Assembly (NCBI GenBank): GCA_032622095.1
Contig: CP136061.1
Coordinates: 59,227,301 to 59,291,300 of the forward strand
DNA length: 64,000 bases
Direction: 5' to 3'
Origin: Siphonodentalium dalli
Lineage: Eukaryota > Mollusca > Scaphopoda > Gadilida > Siphonodentaliidae
Under the pieces are notes generated by a model. It was not told the origin of the DNA. It saw only the letters and a list, made by a program, of their open reading frames with translations, and searched no databases. Made by a program: the position numbers and the translations under genes. Shown piece by piece: positions 45,101 to 54,963 of this stretch (its first letter is position 1; each line of letters starts with the position of its first letter).

Positions 45101-47022
45101 AGAATTGTCTAGATCGCGAAAATTCCCAAACAACGAACGACCGCCTTGCAAACAGTTCCAGCGAAGACCTGGTGGAACTATTGGGCACCCACCTTGCTCG
45201 CAACGGAAGACCTCTAGCTCGACCAAGGCCGACGGAAGAACAGAAGAGGCATAAATGCGACATATGCCCCTGGAAGTTCTACAGGCCAGTGGAATTAAAG
45301 AGACATATCAAGACACACACCGGAGTAAAACCATTCGCATGTCAGGCTTGCGACCGCCAATTCGTACAGAAAAGATCACTTGATAGTCACTACTTGAAAA
45401 TTCACAACAATTCCGCCGATGGAGAACAACAAAGTGGATTCTCCAACATGGGAGACTATTCGAAAGCTTCTGGTAAATCGCCTGTGCATTATAACAAATT
45501 AAGTGAGGTGACTAAACCTCGAGGTAATTTAGGACAGTCGTCCAGTGAGGATTTTGAGTATGGATACAGTTATATCGGCGAGCGAGTTGAATCTAGTCCT
45601 GCAGCTGAATCAAGCAAGGAGACGAAAATTGGTGCTTCTAGCAGCGCGTCGACAGTTGACACGGAGCGAACCACATACATGTCAATTATTTGTGATACCG
45701 GCATTGCAGGTAATGCCAATTGTGATAATACGTCAATTCCTGATCACGAATTACAAAATAAGGTTATTGCAGTTTCTGGTGACTGCAATGATGCTTTGAA
45801 ACTAGATGAGAATGCTCGTCCGGCATCGCCAGATGAAGAGTCTGCTCGTCAGATCGGAAAACTTACACATAGTAAACATTTAACGAACAACAAAGGATAC
45901 CCATGTAAGATGTGTCCTAGCTCGTATAAATGTAAGGGTGAATTCAACAGGCATATGAAAAGCCATTCAGAAGTGAAACCTTGGAAATGCAATTTCTGCG
46001 GAAAAGACTTTACAGAAAGAGGAAAAGTCAGGGCACATATTCGGATTGCCCATATGGATGAGAGGAATAATGTATGCCACATGTGTGGTAAATCATTCAA
46101 ACAGAGATCCACTTTGTTATCACATATGTTAATCCATTCGGATGAGAAGCCATTTAAGTGTGACTTATGCGAAAAAGCCTTCAAAAGTAATACGCAATTG
46201 AAAGTTCACAAACTTTCTCATACGGAAGTGTACGTCTGCGATGTGTGCGGGAAAAAATTCGATCAGAAATATTGTTGGCAGAAGCATGCTGCGGTTCATT
46301 CAGAATCCCGACCATACGCGTGTGATAAGTGCAACAAGACATTTAAAAATGCAAACGCCGCACGGCGTCATGTTTGGGCATTCCATGAAGGTAAAAAACC
46401 GTACAGTTGTATTGTATGCGGCCGAGAGTTCGCGGAGAAACATCATATGCGGGAGCATACGACTCAACACTATGGCATTGGACCGAAAAATTGCAACAAT
46501 TGCAAGAACAAGCAGAATGACGATAATTGCCAATGTGTCTGCCACAAAAGCAAGTCTGATATCATACGTTTTACATGCGAAATATGCGGACGCACATTTT
46601 TGACGAAAAATAAGTTTACGGTACATTTATCGCGTCACAATAACGTTCGTTCTCACAAGTGTGACAATTGCGAGAAGGCATTTTTTCTTGAATCCGAGTT
46701 GGAATTTCATCGCCGATTAGTTCATTTAGGCGAAAAGAAATATATATGCAAGGTTTGTGGCAAGGCCTTCGGTTGTTCGGCTTATCTTCGGGAACATGAG
46801 CCGATCCACACCGGACATAAACCATTCGAGTGTGTGGTGTGCGGCTGGCGATTTTACCGTCGATCTGCTCTAAAGACCCACAAGATGACGCATACTGACC
46901 AAAAACTTTACAATTGTGATATGTGTGATACCGGCTACTCACGGAAGAAATATCTTATTCGACATACGTCTACAGCGCATGGACAAGGTGCTGTTTTGCC
47001 CACAAAGAGTATTGATAGCTAG
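42193..47022 (+). CDS. C2H2 zinc-finger protein, about 25 fingers, 1609 aa
   Basis: Probable nuclear DNA-binding protein in a single uninterrupted coding exon. The ATG has A at -3 and G at +4. Finger 1 is at residues 14-35 (C14, C17, H30, H35). Then comes a finger-free, acidic, Ser/Thr/Asn-rich stretch to about 336. Fingers follow as pairs: 2-3 (341-392), 4-5, 6-7, 8-9, 10-11 and 12-13 (from C1022), spaced by acidic linkers. A run of seven (14-20, 1238-1427), a Cys-rich segment (CNNCKNKQNDDNCQCVC) and fingers 21-25 (1460-1596) complete it. Most finger-to-finger linkers depart from TGEKP (HSGDRP, HTGVKP, HTGHKP). Residues about 410-705 and 706-1001 are a tandem internal duplication (296 codons, 888 bp). 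No KRAB, SCAN, BTB or ZAD domain is visible, so target and partners cannot be inferred. A repeat element starts right after the stop. Confidence 0.93.
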   Translation: MEGTHGSPMKALKCDICDKTFSLKGDLKTHMSEAHRAFVQNVLELFLPTKTTLATTYRILKVMEGSVSANVVADGPTTVSLSGHSDNTGIHLAGDADMKNIDQNDSTASGHDIFDSADATGSCRQECAGFRNKNPKSGFNNSSTDEHNVCSWIDIGEGYATDTDTGSVLGNLDPETELNGVSDKTQNSDNSNAIADSPNLDLEMDNTCNLDKETNDVIAEHPVTAICSRLHRGASRCLTPSDRKSQMMRDDTFTNGAHLGGHMFSTHIKTLPLENRMTTRSKRKRNESVEQKSVIENFTESVSVINGVDKPVPHYETMAKINMITEAERSEPECLVLRHQCNICLKRFYRKSECVRHLRVHSGDRPFECEICLKKFANKGHLNKHMESVHNVRRNSDQVNNSSHEGNEGDRGDGQTKEHPMGSVRKLPGGNVPNPQNQNERVNSQIPRDLRSRKTGHTISTKRLRKAVTEAQKRHPCNVCSKKFYRPSERDRHLRIHSERPFACEICQMTFTQKGGLDNHIAHLHKLPRNVVHTIQGSYPDVPTTETTDDSMFVDSDARDSISENKCISNENDEAKLLPQYRSDSANESELCKTTLSREAVGLTISGTDKGGDSTETKQKHTCSICFKNFNVRSKLDRHLCVHSNARPFACNFCDRKYSRKDSRDVHMANAHDITKKNCPCREKLQTMKHRLSKGCSESLVEIFEDRGDGQTNEHHMGPDSTLPCGNVPNQQDQDRRGVESQITRNLRSSKTGQTSGSKRLHKVVTGAHKPHRCYFCSKTFHRPSIRDRHMRVHIRERPLACEICQITFTQKAGLDNHILNSHKLPRDVVNTKQGPCPDVLSTETTDDSIDVDSETADSISENKLICNENDETNRLPPDKSDSADESELCEEADGLTISGTDRGGDSTETKKQHTCSICFKNFDVRSKLDRHLRVHSNERPFTCSLCDRKYARKESRDVHMANAHDISKKNCLDRENSQTTNDRLANSSSEDLVELLGTHLARNGRPLARPRPTEEQKRHKCDICPWKFYRPVELKRHIKTHTGVKPFACQACDRQFVQKRSLDSHYLKIHNNSADGEQQSGFSNMGDYSKASGKSPVHYNKLSEVTKPRGNLGQSSSEDFEYGYSYIGERVESSPAAESSKETKIGASSSASTVDTERTTYMSIICDTGIAGNANCDNTSIPDHELQNKVIAVSGDCNDALKLDENARPASPDEESARQIGKLTHSKHLTNNKGYPCKMCPSSYKCKGEFNRHMKSHSEVKPWKCNFCGKDFTERGKVRAHIRIAHMDERNNVCHMCGKSFKQRSTLLSHMLIHSDEKPFKCDLCEKAFKSNTQLKVHKLSHTEVYVCDVCGKKFDQKYCWQKHAAVHSESRPYACDKCNKTFKNANAARRHVWAFHEGKKPYSCIVCGREFAEKHHMREHTTQHYGIGPKNCNNCKNKQNDDNCQCVCHKSKSDIIRFTCEICGRTFLTKNKFTVHLSRHNNVRSHKCDNCEKAFFLESELEFHRRLVHLGEKKYICKVCGKAFGCSAYLREHEPIHTGHKPFECVVCGWRFYRRSALKTHKMTHTDQKLYNCDMCDTGYSRKKYLIRHTSTAHGQGAVLPTKSIDS

Positions 47023-47693
47023 TTGTCCCCCGACTTTCTGAAAGAAAAGGGGGACTATAGAAACGGGTCCGTTCGTCAGTTCGTCCGTCACACTTTTGAG
47101 TACCTTCATGGTGTAATCATCTCCTCCTACATATTTCATCCCAGAGATTTGAAACTTCAGAATATTGTTGCCCATATATTGAAGATGTGCAACATGTATA
47201 GAGATGACGGAAAAAATATTTTTTGACGGAGTTATTAACCCTTTTCGACTTAGAAAATATTAACATGTTTTATAATTTTCTGTATGAGGGTACCTTCATG
47301 GTGTAATCAACTCCTACAGTTTTTATCGTAGAGATTTGAAACTTCAGAATATTGTTGCCCATATATTGAGGATGTGCAACATGTATATAGATGACGGAAT
47401 GTTTTTTTTATTACGGAGTTATTAACGCTTTTCGACTTAGAAAATATTAACATTTTTTATAATGTTCTGTATGAGGGTACGTTCATGGTGTAATCAACTC
47501 CTCCTACAGTTTTGATCGTAGATATTTGAAACTTCAGAGTGTTGTTACCCACACATTGGAGATGTGCAACATGTATATAGATGACGGATTTTTTTTTACG
47601 GAGTTATTAACCCTTTTCGACTTCGAAAATTTCAACATTTTATGTAATTTCTTTAACAAAGCGGCATCGACTTGCCACGTTGTCGGGGGACAC
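47023..47693. mobile_element. Repeat element with GTCCCCCGAC ends and three 189-bp units
   Basis: Begins TTGTCCCCCGACTTTC directly after the zinc-finger stop codon; ends CGTTGTCGGGGGACACT. In between, three tandem units start at 47099, 47288 and 47477 (GTACCTTCATGGTGTAATCA, AGAGATTTGAAACTTCAGAA, GTGCAACATGTATA, GAGTTATTAACCCTTTTCGA). Layout resembles other tandem-core non-autonomous elements of invertebrates. It would form the 3' UTR of the zinc-finger gene. Confidence 0.75.
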
Positions 47694-48038
47694 TGTGGTC
47701 GGCTGACCTTTTATTAGTTCTTGTTGTTCGGTTGGGTATAACTGTTTCCGCGATCTCTCGCCACGATCATTCCCATTTGTGTCCGCTATGATTTGATGGA
47801 GATTAATAACCCATACATACATCTCGTTTATCTAGTATATCTGTTAACGATGTTAATAATGCTGAAGGGTATATGCACACACGTGTCCGCTGGTGTCCGA
47901 TTAGTATATCAATTAATATTTAATCTGGCCCGAATTTATAGATATATATGTTTATATCTAACGCGATGCGACTCCGGTGACTAACAGAGCTGTTCCCGGG
48001 CTCCAGATGGACGGTATTAGTATCGACGGACATTTTAA

Positions 48039-48536
48039 AGGGGTACTGTACTCAAATGTTGTTGTTGGTTTCTATACTATAGTCTCTGAGTCATAGAATA
48101 AGATAACCAGAGTTCCATTATTTGAAAGTCTGTTGAGTACGATGTAATGTTACGGAAGGCAGATTAGCCGGAATGCGAAAATACCAATTGTCGTTGTCGA
48201 GTAATATTTTGACAGTTTTCAAGCAAATGTATCAAATAAATGTCATATTATATGCATACTAGTCACATATACTCATTTAAGTCATTGTATAGTCACTTGT
48301 CAATGAGTGGCTTGATTTTGTACACGATCATGTGTGCCACGCGTTGCCCAATCCACTATCCGTGAATTATTTTGATAACGTCTTGTACACGGAAATTCGT
48401 AATTTAATTATTTATATCTAATTATTAACTTTGATTTTAAGATAACTTATTAACATGAACGTTTACAGAATACATCTTCGACTCAAATTACTTAGTTTTC
48501 TATACATGTATATTATCGATATTAGATCGTTGTTAA
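48039..48536 (+). mobile_element. Family B left end, about 500 bp
   Basis: TTAA at 48035-48038, then AGGGGTACTGTACTCAAATG, and about 490 bp matching the MITE at 19121-19610. Similarity stops near GATCGTTGTTAATATG. The matching right end is found 3.8 kb away (52326-52369). Confidence 0.8.
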
Positions 48537-48704
48537 TATGATTACGTCAATACGTATGGACAACCCAAAAACACGTACGTCCATCTATAAAATGATAAAT
48601 GTATGTTTCATAGGAGTACCTGTATTTCTGGCCAACTTGGGATATATACGATCACGCCAGTACGTATGGACCGTAGGACGGCGACATGTCACTCTGTGTC
48701 CAAA

Positions 48705-49235
48705 GGTTCGCTATTCCCAAGGTTCATTATACCGAAGTTTCGCCATTCCCAAGGTTCTCTATATTCCTCGATATTCAGAAGGATTTTATAACTTGTTATT
48801 TTGAAGTTTCATTTTATATTCTAAAGTTTTGAGAGGGTTCTTTATCATAAGACTCTTTTAATGAAGGAAATAACTTAAAGGTACTCAATCCGATAAGACG
48901 CTGCTAAATAACTCTTTCTTTGGTTTCGGTGGGGAAAAAAATATTTGATTAGTGTCGAGGAACCCACCCATCAAAGTTCAGAGTAATTAGATATCGATCT
49001 TTGCAGTTTGATAGTTTTATTGTTTCTGGGCCTGATCTTGCCATAAGGACGAGGTCAAATGGGCGGTCTTCCAGATAAAGATGGATAACTGTAAAATCGT
49101 GGTAATAATAACTACTTGGTATTAGAGTTGTCCACCTTTTCTGGTTAAATACGCCCAGAATAGCAAACCTTCAGAATAGCGAACCTTCGATGTCTGACTA
49201 AGAACCTTTGGAATATGGAACCTTCGAAATAATGA
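48705..49235. repeat. Diverged 16-bp minisatellite pieces and a truncated family C end
   Basis: AAGGTTCGCTATTCCCAAGG units (48705-48780) are the complement of the CCTTCGGAATA units at 908-1010. A family C left end starts at 48879 (TTAA, AGGTACTCAATCCG) and stops near 49125. Then GGTTAAATACGCCCAGAATA (49144) introduces another short minisatellite block in + orientation. Confidence 0.65.
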
Positions 49236-49770
49236 ACGCGATCCTGTATGAAGAGCCCATGACACGTCCATCAATAAATGAATACATGTCTCATGGGACT
49301 GTTTATATATACACATATAAGACTGGAGTAAAGTTGAGACCAACGCGTCTTTGTTAATTTTGGTGCCCAGATTTCAACGAAATTTGGTGTGGTGACTCAG
49401 GGTTCCCTGGCAGAGTGTATAATGGCGTTAGTTTTTCTAAATTTTGATTTAAACAAATTTAAATGAATAAAAAAAATATGAACATATGTGAATATTTAGG
49501 TACAAATAAACCTATTTGCACGAGAATATGTCGCAGCACCAGATATAGAGGAATGTGGGCCACAGTTAGACATGGGTCAGAGTGAGATACTAGTATTGCC
49601 TCTAACATTTCTCTAATTTCCAGACCAATATTCATGGCCCCAGTCAAGCGATATTAACCATATAGCACATTTTACTATATTTCTTCAAAATGCAATCATC
49701 AGGTGAAGGTTGAATCTGGTCAAGCGACCAATTTTCAAGGCAAAATTATTTTAATTTAATTTTTGCAATT
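49236..49770. other. No gene recognised
   Basis: A minus-strand frame at 49459-49647 reads LEIREMLEAILVSHSD and TVAHIPLYLVLRHILVQIG. It looks protein-like but matches nothing I recognise. It lies within the long family B interior. Confidence 0.3.
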
Positions 49771-49774
49771 TTAA

Positions 49775-50219
49775 AGGTACTCAATCCGAATTAACCCTCG
49801 CAGATTATTATTTCCTTGACTTCGGAGGTGAAAAATATTTGATTCAAGTCGAGGAACCCACAACATCAAAGCTCAGAGTGATCAGATACCGATTTTTAAA
49901 ATCTATCATTATAATTTTAAGTGGCCCAGCAAACAGCAGACGAGAATACTTTTTCTGACCAAATTGCAGATGAAGATAGATAATTCTAAAATCAACTGTT
50001 TTTTTTGTGTTTGTCAGATGTTTGACAAATGAGCAATATTCCTTGAGCACAAAGTTAATAAATTACAAGTTTTTGTCAATTTTATGCTATAATTGACTGC
50101 AGTTTTTTTTGGAGCAATTTATCGATTCTGTCAACTGAAACGGCATTTCAAAAAATCTTCTTGTTGTTGGAATCTGATGATATGGGGACTATTGATTCGG
50201 ATTGAATCATTGAGGACCT
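49775..50219. mobile_element. TTAA MITE, family C copy, 445 bp
   Basis: TTAA at 49771-49774 and 50220-50223. Left end AGGTACTCAATCCGAATTAA; inverted right end AGGTCCTCAATGATTCAATC. Internal ATTTGATTCAAGTCGAGGAA matches family C at 37594. Confidence 0.75.
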
Positions 50220-50437
50220 TTAAGCGAAAAATATCTTTGTTGGATAAATTCACATATAATACTGAATACATTTTTATGAATAAAGGGTTACGTAGATGGG
50301 GCACAATGACTCAATGAGACATAATTTATGGCCTATGGTAGGATCCAACTTCAGTAGATGATAGGCACTTCAAAAAGGAATGAGATAATTTGCCAAATGA
50401 CTATTGTTTTGGGGCTGGAGTAGATAAATAATTTAGA

Positions 50438-50641
50438 TCAAACAAACTGATGTCATTGTGCAATAGTGGTATGTTGTGTGCATTTCCTATATGGTTACTA
50501 CTTAGGGGTGACCCCTTCTGTGAAGTAGATGATAAGAAACAAGTATTAAGGGTGGTCCCAGCTCGAGATTGCATGCTTGTTCGTGACTTTTATGAGCTTT
50601 TATCGTACTCTCAGATGTCTAAGCATTGTGATGGTCAATAA
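50438..50641 (+). pseudogene. Unidentified protein-like ORF fragment
   Basis: Translation includes FPIWLLLRGDPFCEVDD, KKQVLRVVPARDCMLV and RDFYELLSYSQMSKHCDGQ before TAA. The residue mix looks like real coding sequence, but I do not recognise the family. It could be an exon, a retrocopy piece or part of a decayed transposase, given its place between the two family B ends (48039 and 52369). Confidence 0.35.
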
Positions 50642-51263
50642 TAGTAATAGCGGAGACCTAGACTGAAATTAACAATATTGATGGAAATTTAATTCTATTT
50701 AAATTTAATTCTATACATGTCTCTTTGTCAAAAAACTTAATCATCGTTGAGAATTTTATCTAAAATTACTAATCATGCGACACATGCTGCCACTATTGGT
50801 TAATAGGCATCTGATAGTATACAAACATTTTAATAATTGCCCGGGAGGAATGGCATTATTCTTGACAGGCATAGATACATAGATGTTCATGGCATGGTCT
50901 GAGAAAATGCTACTAGATTAAACATTTATATGATTGCCTCATTAGTCATGTATAACTAGAAGGTCGTGACAGTTCAACTACTAGTAAGTTGCCTGGAATT
51001 ATTATGTTTAGCATACATATTATTCCAATCTCAATGTGTCAAGTCGACAATAGCAAGTACGCAGGGCTATATTTAATATTTTTTCCACAAATAGCCACTA
51101 GTTAATATATATGCTAGCCATGCTGGTCAAGCTCCCGCTTAATGCTTAAGGTCTAAATCGAGAACACAGTGTTAAAATCATGAATTATTTAATATGTGAG
51201 AATGCTAAAACTTATCACCGTGCATTATAATTATTATATTTAACTTGATGTGTCCATCACAGG

Positions 51264-51420
51264 AAACAGAATTCATACACACAGATGGAAAGTTGGCCCA
51301 GAAGCATATCCTCTCACCAGTCACTGCGCATGAACTCTGCAGTGTGCCGAGACCAGTTGGGATTGGGAGATATTCTTCTTTTCCTTCGCTCAACAAGAAG
51401 ATAAACGACTCACTTTGTTA
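51264..51420 (+). pseudogene. Unidentified exon-like ORF
   Basis: Preceded by an acceptor-like GTGTCCATCACAG and ending at TAG. It reads ETEFIHTDGKLAQKHILSPV, then TAHELCSVPRPVGIGRYSSF and PSLNKKINDSLC. The opposite strand is open as well, so the coding strand is uncertain. No family recognised; same context as the ORF at 50438. Confidence 0.3.
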
Positions 51421-52325
51421 GTCACCAATTCACTGGGTTTTACATGTTTGTTACATCTGTGTGTTGACTGCTCTGTAGATGGCTAGAATTGAATTTTGAC
51501 CTGAGTCACATTCACAGTGAGTGGGTGAGGCTGAGCTGATAACTAAATTTACTAATCTGTAATCACTAAATAACAGAACAAGTCAAATCGCGGTGGTGAT
51601 CAGTCTGCACAGACCAGTCCACATTTCACTCCAGTGACCTTCATTTTCATATTTTTTTTCAGTCACAGATTCGTCATTGAGTTTCTTTTTCCGACTGATT
51701 GATTTTCAGTTTTAAACTTCCAAGTTCAAAACAAGTTGTTGTTATTCTTCTTCTCTTGACTGCTTTGACATCAAAGTCATTCCAGTAATGGGCTCGTTGT
51801 GCTATCTTCGCTTGTGTTTTCTCGTTTGTTCTTAACGGCTACGTGCGGTGATACCGTTGTATACATTTAAAATACGAGCGATAACAAGCAATTCAGTTTC
51901 AAATTTCGCAAATAAAAGAGCGCCACCATCTTGTAAAGAAAATACGTCATCATTTCCAATTAACGTTGCTATGGCTTGCCAGGGGACGTAATTTTCAAAC
52001 TTTAACGGTACGGAATCTGTCGAGGTTTGCCGAATGCTATGCGCCCGTGTCAGCTAAATCCACATTAAGCATTTAATTTTGAATAAGGTTGATTTTGTGT
52101 TTCAAATTTAATAGTGTTGCTATGGGGAGGCTGATCGAAGAAGTAAAATAAATTCGTTTTATTAATTTGTCAATTCTATTCCAACATGGCGCCCACCATA
52201 GGCCCCATAGGTCTGAATCGCCCGGATGTAAAAACAAATTTTTCATGTTGATGGGGTATAGAAATTACTGACGTCACAACTATACTTGCGTCATTTACGC
52301 AATACTGTAAAACAACCCTTTCGGG
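51421..52325. other. No gene recognised
   Basis: Contains a strong acceptor-like tract (TTTCATATTTTTTTTCAG, ending about 51661) without a following open frame, and a CCATCTTG word near 51927. Ends at the family B right terminus. Confidence 0.35.
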
Positions 52326-52369
52326 TTGTGATAATCGGGAATTTATTGAAAATGGCGTAAAGTACCCCT
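52326..52369 (+). mobile_element. Family B right end
   Basis: GGGAATTTATTGAAAATGGC and GTAAAGTACCCCT match the last 44 bp of the family B MITEs. The TTAA at 52370-52373 is shared with the family A element that follows directly. Confidence 0.8.
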
Positions 52370-52373
52370 TTAA

Positions 52374-52893
52374 AGATGGATTATCTCTTTAAATAACAAA
52401 TTTTAAATAGTTGCGTGGGTATAAAATAATAGATATGAACTGAAGACCTATGCCCGGAAAAGCTTCTATCAATTAATATTGATTTTATTTCGAATATTAA
52501 ATCGGGCCCATTTATGTTACTATTTTTAGAACCGACCATTCGGATGAGACCGTATTGCGATATAGAGCACTCGGCTGTTCCTACGGCTACGCATCGAATG
52601 TCAAATGTCACAGATTGGTTGTTTGTATTGTTTTGTTCCACAGATATAAGCGATAATGAGTATAATTAACGTTTATTTGTGACAAAATTGCACAATATAA
52701 TTTCTGGTCTCTGTTAACAGTAACCCCTATTGTTCGTTAGCTGAACAAACACACCTTTTTAGACCAGAAAATATTCGAAATAAAATCCATATTAATCGAT
52801 AGAAGCATTTCCGGACAGGAGTCTTCGATTCAAATCTAATATTTTATACCCCGGTAACTATATAATACATGTTTACAAAGAGATAATCCACCT
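52374..52893 (-). mobile_element. TTAA MITE, family A, 520 bp
   Basis: Reverse orientation of 36499-37025: starts AGATGGATTATCTCTTTAAA, ends TTTACAAAGAGATAATCCAC and CT, then TTAA (52894-52897). The minus-strand frame QSVTFDIRCVAVGTAECSIS is also present in the copies at 36.5 and 54.4 kb because the copies are close in sequence, and is unlikely to be a protein. Confidence 0.88.
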
Positions 52894-53217
52894 TTAAATA
52901 TCCGTTTTTATTATGTCAATATTGAAGAAAATTCAGGACCTGTGCATTGTACTACAAACAGTATACGGTCTAGTCATCTCACGATTTCATCATTTATATA
53001 CTGGTTCAAATATAGTCTCGAAAGATAAATTTGTTTTCGAGATATATTTGCTTCAATCCTCCCCACTCAAAAACCTCCGCAGTGCGCATGCCAACACTGA
53101 TGGAAAGAGACAAAAACCACAACTCCGGAATTATGTTCGTCGATACTAACAATCCGTATTAGACGGGTTTTAACACTTCCTATACCAACTAACAGGCTCG
53201 TTGACAAGTAGTTCCCT

Positions 53218-53277
53218 CAGGAAATGTTCAGATATAATAAGTTCAACAAACAGACTATTATCTGAACATTTCCTTCC
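53218..53277. repeat. Short hairpin
   Basis: GGAAATGTTCAGATATAATA pairs with ATTATCTGAACATTTCC around a loop of about 20 nt. Confidence 0.7.
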
Positions 53278-53464
53278 AATACATATGACTCATTTTGTAC
53301 TTATATTATCTCATAATTATCTGTCATCTGCATAGTTTTCATGAAATCCCCTCCACATAAATAATAAATCATTCCAATGTATATCTACTTTTATAACCGA
53401 GTTTGAAAAAACATTTAGTATAGAAAGGGTTAAGATGTCAGCCTAAAGCTGTGTGATGTCTTGC

Positions 53465-54210
53465 TATATAAAGTCGACGACCAACATGATGGACGCTTTG
53501 GAAAAGCACACTCATTTCACTTTTATACTGTAAAACTTGGACGAATAACCGGAAAAATACCACTAATAGAGACCTTTCGTAAGATCACTTATGATTACGG
53601 ATAGGATATATTGTCCCATATATAGTAAGGTCGACACCATCACAATTTACATACACTGGTTAATTGGTGAGAGAGAGAGAGAGAGAGATATGTTTATTCC
53701 TCCAAATATGGAGACCATTATGGTACAATATATATATATACAAAAGTTACATGAAGACATATATACACATGCAATATAATTTAACTTGAGAAATTCATTG
53801 TGGGAATGATATACTGCAAGACAAGATTTTTAAGACAAATATATAGTGAAGTATCCGATATCATAAAACTTAGTCAGAACACAGGATGAAAATAAACGGG
53901 TATATACGGGTAGGATATTGATTTTTGACCGTATATATATACGGGTAGGATATTGATTTTTGACCGTATATATATACGGGTAGGATATTGATTTTTGACC
54001 GTATATATATACGGGCAGGATATTGTCCATATCCGTAATCGTGATTTTACGAAAGGTCTCTATTATCTGAAATGTTCAAGAACTGATATAAGAAGTGTTT
54101 AAATCTGCGATAGTGTCACTATGTTTACATAAAGGTGCACACGGGGGGGGGGGGGGCGCCCTTTCACGTGTGAGATATGCAACAAGACATTAAAGATTGC
54201 CCGAATTGGT
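53465..54210 (+). pseudogene. Zinc-finger gene remnant, interrupted by a TIR element
   Basis: Outer parts (53465-53567 and 54064-54210) align with 61262-61560: GTCGACGACCAACATGATGG, CTTTGGAAA, then TTTACATAAAGGTGCACACG, and a finger start reading RPFTCEICNKTLKIARIG. The G13 run (54138-54150) replaces the linker codons. It is a decayed finger paralogue. The copy near 61.4 kb has no insertion at the equivalent of 53567. Confidence 0.65.
53568..54063. mobile_element. TIR element with a 35-bp tandem repeat, about 496 bp
   Basis: Left end ATAGAGACCTTTCGTAAGAT ... TTACGGATA; right end TATCCGTAATCGTGATTTTA ... ACGAAAGGTCTCTAT, arms of about 38 bp. Inside is a (GA)n tract (53668-53687) and a 35-bp unit (ACGGGTAGGATATTG at 53906, 53941 and 53976, with ACGGGCAGGATATTG at 54011). 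The paralogous locus near 61.38 kb (ACAACTATTATCTAAAATAC) gives the empty site. Superfamily unresolved. Confidence 0.75.
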
Positions 54211-54439
54211 TAATGTTGACTTTTTGTCAGGCGTCGAAAAGTCAGATAAACATTACCTCTCGACCAGCGTTCGCGTTTTCCCCCCAAAACGACCGAAATT
54301 AAAGTACATTCTCAATTATGAGCTTTTATACTAATTTTGGTCATATTATTTTGAATGCTTCTCAGGATTTATGTTCATGTATTTATGTTCATGTGATAAG
54401 AATATTATAATGACTATAATTTTAATAAATGGTGGTTAA

Positions 54440-54959
54440 AGGTGGATTATCTCTTTGTAAACATGTATTATATAGTTACCGGGGTATAAAATATTAGATC
54501 TGAATCGAAGACTCCTGTCCGGAAATGCTTCTATCGATTAATATTAATTTTATTTCGAATATTTTCTGGTCTAAAAAGGTGTGTTTGTTCAGCTAACGAA
54601 CAATATTGGTTAGTGTTAACAGAGACCAAAAATTAGATTGTGCAATTTTGTCACAAATAAACGTCAATTATACTCATTATCGCTTATATATGTGGAACAA
54701 AACAGTACACACAACCAATCTGTGACATTTGACATTCGTTGCGTAGCCGTAGGAACAGCCCAGTGCTCTATATCGCAATACGGTCTCATCCGAATGGTCG
54801 GTTCTAAAAATAGTAACATAAATGGGCCCGATTTAATATTCGAAATAAAATCAATATTAATTGATAGAAGCTTTTCCGGACATAGGTCTTCAGTTCATAT
54901 CTATTATTTTATACCCACGCAACTATTTAAAATTTGTTATTTAAAGAGATAATCCATCT
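54440..54959 (+). mobile_element. TTAA MITE, family A, 520 bp
   Basis: TTAA at 54436-54439 and 54960-54963. Nearly identical to 36499-37025 (AGGTGGATTATCTCTTTGTA start, AAAGAGATAATCCATCT end). Confidence 0.9.
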
Positions 54960-54963
54960 TTAA

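Noticed and set aside
42498-46942. Many minus-strand ORFs up to 207 aa opposite the zinc-finger gene
   Set aside because: Shadow frames of the real coding sequence; their Cys/His content mirrors codons on the other strand.
52381-54952. Similar ORFs (QSVTFDIRCVAVGTA...) in two family A MITE copies, minus strand at 52381-52641 and plus strand at 54638-54952
   Set aside because: They are the same MITE region in near-identical copies. The copy at 36499 breaks the frame, and MITEs of this size do not encode proteins.
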